From an uncultured Chryseolinea sp. (GTDB lineage Bacteria > Bacteroidota > Bacteroidia > Cytophagales > Cyclobacteriaceae): a stretch of DNA of 9,176 nt. Each line of letters starts with the position of its first letter. Position 1 is the stretch's first letter. Below the pieces are notes generated by a model. That model ran no database searches, was not told where the DNA came from, and saw nothing but the letters and a program-made list of their open reading frames with translations. Below are positions 6,563 through 9,176 of the stretch, piece by piece. Both the position numbers and the translations under genes were made by a program. The DNA lies in contig CAMLER010000171.1 of the NCBI GenBank assembly GCA_946478915.1, forward strand, positions 1 through 9,176, in the 5' to 3' direction.

Positions 6563-9176
6563 ATGTTTATAGGAAGGTTCTCACTTTTAGTTTTACTGCT
6601 AGCTTTTGTGGGTTGCTCACAACGAAACGATTCATTGTTTCGACTTGTCTCACCGCGCGATTCAGGGCTCGATTTTAACAACCTTGTAGAAGAGAAAGAT
6701 ACTATTAACATACTCACCGTCCAGTACATGTATCACGGTGGAGCTGTTGCTATTGGCGACTTCAACAACGATGATCTCAATGACATTTTATTTACCGGTA
6801 ATATGGTGTCCAACCGGTTGTATCTTAATACAGGAGGGCTGAAGTTTAAAGATGTTACGGAACAAGCAGGACTGTACGACACCGAAAAATGGAACGCGGG
6901 GGTAGCATTAGCGGATATCAACAACGATGGATTGCTTGATGCCTACATATGTGCCACTATTAACAACGATCCCGCGCAAAGAGCAAACCGATTATTTATC
7001 AACAAAGGATTAGATTCCAACGGCGTTCCCCGATTCGAGGACCAGGCAAAAGCATATGGCGTTGCAGATACGGGGTATAGCCAAAACGCTGCTTTTTTCG
7101 ATTATGATTTGGATGGTGATCTTGATCTGTACGTATTGCAGAATCTTGAAAGCGATAAAATCCCAAGCAACTATCGGCCTCGCATTCTGGATGGGTCGGC
7201 ACTTAATAACGACAGGCTATATCGCAATAATGGTAATGGGACATTTACGGATGTAACCATCGAAGCTGGAATTCTTATTGAAGGTTATGGTCTTGGGCTA
7301 GGTATCGCAGATATCAATCTTGATGGCTGGCCTGATATCTACATCGGTAACGATTATGTTTCTAATGATATCCTGTACATCAACAATCGTGATGGGACAT
7401 TTACCAACGAAATTAAAGACAGGCTGAAGCATCAGTCATTGTTCTCGATGGGTATTGATATCGCTGACGTTAACAACGACCACTTTCCCGATATCATTAC
7501 GCTCGACATGCTTCCAGAAAATAATCTGCGGCGCAAAACAGTATCTGGAGCAGGTGCTACATACTACAATTACATCAATAATGTCGAATATGGATACGAA
7601 TTCCAGTATATGCGCAATATGCTTCACGCAAACAACGGTGACGGTACATTCAGCGAGATCGGGCAGATGGCTGGTATTCATCAAACGGAATGGAGTTGGT
7701 CGTCGTTGTTCATGGATGTTGACAACGATGGATACCGCGACCTGCTGATCACAAACGGTTTTCCAAAAGATGTAACTGATAAGGATTATGTGATGTTTAA
7801 GCGCGAAGTCGGCGCATTTAGAAACTATCGGTCGCTGATCGATTCCATTCCTGTACTCAAGGTACCAAACTATGCTTTTCAAAATCATGGTGATTTCACT
7901 TTTACTGACAAGACAAAAGAGTGGGGAATGAATCAGTCCTCTTTTTCAAATGGAGCAGCTTTCGCTGATCTGGATAATGATGGAGATCTTGATTATGTTG
8001 TTAACAATATTAATGATGTCGCTTTCTTATATGAAAATGCACTTTACGATGGAGAGGAAAAATCGAAAAACAATTATCTGCGGGTAAAACTGAAAGGCGA
8101 TCCTAAGAACAAAATCTGCTTAGGTTCAAAGATAACTATCAAACACGGCGACAAAATCCAATATATAGACCATTCAATTTATCGCGGTTATTTATCGACT
8201 GTAGAAGATGCTATTCACTTTGGAATTGGAGAAAGTACAGTTGTGGATAGCCTTACCGTTGTATGGCCGGATGGTAACACGCAGGTGTTCGCGAATGTAA
8301 AGCCAAACCAGATAGTAGAAATAGAATACACAGAGTCGAAAAAGCAACCTGCGGCTGTGAAACAGCCTGCCCGGGTCGGAAAATATTTTCGAGAGGTGGC
8401 TGATGAATATGGCTTGAAATATCGGCACCAGGAATGGGACAAAATCGATTTTTACCGGCAGCGTACATTACCCCATAAATTTTCCCAGGCAGGGCCGGGT
8501 ATTGCCGTCGGAGACTTAAATGGAGATCATATTGAAGATTTTATTTTAGGAGGATCTTCTCTCTATGACGCTACAATATTCAGGCAGAAATCCGATGGCA
8601 CATTTGCTGAATCTATATTGATAAAAACAACGGACAAGAAGTCGGAAGATGAAGGACTTCTTTTGTTCGATGCGGATAACGATAACGATCTTGATTTATA
8701 TATAGTGAGCGGTAGCTATGAAGGGGAGGCAGGCGAAGATCGGTATGAAGACCGCCTTTATACCAACGATGGAAAGGGGAATTTTAAACTCGCCAGTGGT
8801 GCATTGCCTTCAACCATTGCGAGCGGCTCATGCGCTAGAGCGGCCGATTTTGATGGAGATGGCGATCTTGATCTGTTTGTCGGTGGACGTGTAGTTCCGG
8901 GCGCCTATCCATTGGCGCCGGAAAGTTATTTATTGAGAAATGACAACGGAAAATTCTCAGATGTGACAGAAGCCATTGCTAAAGGACTTAAGCACGCCGG
9001 AATGATCACCGACGCTCTCTGGACGGATTTTGATGGCGACGATAAGATTGACCTCATGCTGGCCGGCGAGTTTATGCCGATCATGGTTTTTCGCAATACC
9101 GGGTCAGAATTGAGAAAGATTGCTGCTTCGGGACTGGAAAATCATAGTGGTTGGTGGAACAGTATTTCGGCAGCCG
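6563..9176 (+). CDS. FG-GAP/VCBS double-propeller lipoprotein with ASPIC_UnbV domain (CRTAC1-like), 3' partial
   Basis: Large predicted surface or outer-membrane lipoprotein; 871 codons are visible and the frame is open at the window edge. From ATG 6563 the protein starts MFIGRFSLLVLLLAFVGCSQ, a lipoprotein signal with the likely lipidated cysteine at 18. Acidic FG-GAP/VCBS loops of the type DxNxDGxxD begin at residues 66, 118, 180, 250, 302, 385 and 469, enough for a seven-bladed propeller. An ASPIC_UnbV domain follows at about 504-589, with LGSKITIKHGD, HFGIG and LTVVWPDGNTQ. A second propeller begins with loops at 651, 703, 762 and 822, and its last blades are missing. Such loops usually bind calcium. 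No catalytic motif is recognisable; family members are often found beside SusCD pairs but lack a defined role, so binding or scaffolding is inference. An in-frame ATG at 6533 lies inside the terminator stem and is a less likely start. Confidence 0.92.
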   Translation, partial: MFIGRFSLLVLLLAFVGCSQRNDSLFRLVSPRDSGLDFNNLVEEKDTINILTVQYMYHGGAVAIGDFNNDDLNDILFTGNMVSNRLYLNTGGLKFKDVTEQAGLYDTEKWNAGVALADINNDGLLDAYICATINNDPAQRANRLFINKGLDSNGVPRFEDQAKAYGVADTGYSQNAAFFDYDLDGDLDLYVLQNLESDKIPSNYRPRILDGSALNNDRLYRNNGNGTFTDVTIEAGILIEGYGLGLGIADINLDGWPDIYIGNDYVSNDILYINNRDGTFTNEIKDRLKHQSLFSMGIDIADVNNDHFPDIITLDMLPENNLRRKTVSGAGATYYNYINNVEYGYEFQYMRNMLHANNGDGTFSEIGQMAGIHQTEWSWSSLFMDVDNDGYRDLLITNGFPKDVTDKDYVMFKREVGAFRNYRSLIDSIPVLKVPNYAFQNHGDFTFTDKTKEWGMNQSSFSNGAAFADLDNDGDLDYVVNNINDVAFLYENALYDGEEKSKNNYLRVKLKGDPKNKICLGSKITIKHGDKIQYIDHSIYRGYLSTVEDAIHFGIGESTVVDSLTVVWPDGNTQVFANVKPNQIVEIEYTESKKQPAAVKQPARVGKYFREVADEYGLKYRHQEWDKIDFYRQRTLPHKFSQAGPGIAVGDLNGDHIEDFILGGSSLYDATIFRQKSDGTFAESILIKTTDKKSEDEGLLLFDADNDNDLDLYIVSGSYEGEAGEDRYEDRLYTNDGKGNFKLASGALPSTIASGSCARAADFDGDGDLDLFVGGRVVPGAYPLAPESYLLRNDNGKFSDVTEAIAKGLKHAGMITDALWTDFDGDDKIDLMLAGEFMPIMVFRNTGSELRKIAASGLENHSGWWNSISAA

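Noticed and set aside
7436..7888. Minus-strand open frame of 150 aa inside the propeller gene.
   Set aside because: It is antisense to conserved FG-GAP loops, and its cysteine- and valine-rich translation reflects complementary codons of Asn/Asp repeats. No domain or start signal supports it.

Overview
The window reads as chromosomal DNA from a Bacteroidota bacterium, most likely an environmental Cytophagales-type organism. The evidence is a FecR-type anti-sigma factor with a C-terminal DUF4974-like domain, a SusC-type TonB-dependent receptor with an N-terminal STN domain, an adjacent SusD/RagB lipoprotein, A-rich translation starts without a clear Shine-Dalgarno, and a large FG-GAP/VCBS plus ASPIC_UnbV lipoprotein. 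The lineage call rests on family resemblance only. All real genes are on the + strand; I see no RNA gene, mobile element, CRISPR array or minus-strand gene.

Layout. Positions 1-72 are a short upstream stretch with stops in all three forward frames; any sigma-factor gene would lie to the left, outside the window. 73-1125 is a FecR-like membrane anti-sigma factor. 1126-1288 is a 163-nt leader with a perfect 8-bp hairpin and an A-rich run before the next start. 1289-4720 is a complete SusC-like receptor (1143 aa). After an 11-nt gap, 4732-6495 is a complete SusD-like lipoprotein (587 aa). A strong intrinsic terminator sits at 6512-6544. Nineteen bases after its T-run, at 6563, a large gene starts that is cut by the right edge of the window: a lipoprotein with two FG-GAP beta-propeller regions separated by an ASPIC_UnbV domain.

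How the genes work together. SusC and SusD should form an outer-membrane import complex: a TonB-driven channel capped by a substrate-binding surface lipoprotein. The STN domain at the receptor's periplasmic N-terminus is the part known to signal to the periplasmic C-terminal region of FecR-type anti-sigma factors, so substrate import probably controls an ECF sigma factor that turns on this same locus. The propeller lipoprotein is a recurrent but functionally obscure type of neighbour of SusCD pairs; its position right behind the terminator suggests lower or separately controlled expression. No glycoside hydrolase, peptidase, sulfatase or other enzyme is visible, so the imported substrate cannot be named.

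The architecture is a known type rather than a new system. The points most worth a second look are the terminator placed between susD and the propeller gene, the internal duplication of the propeller protein, and the structured leader of the receptor gene.
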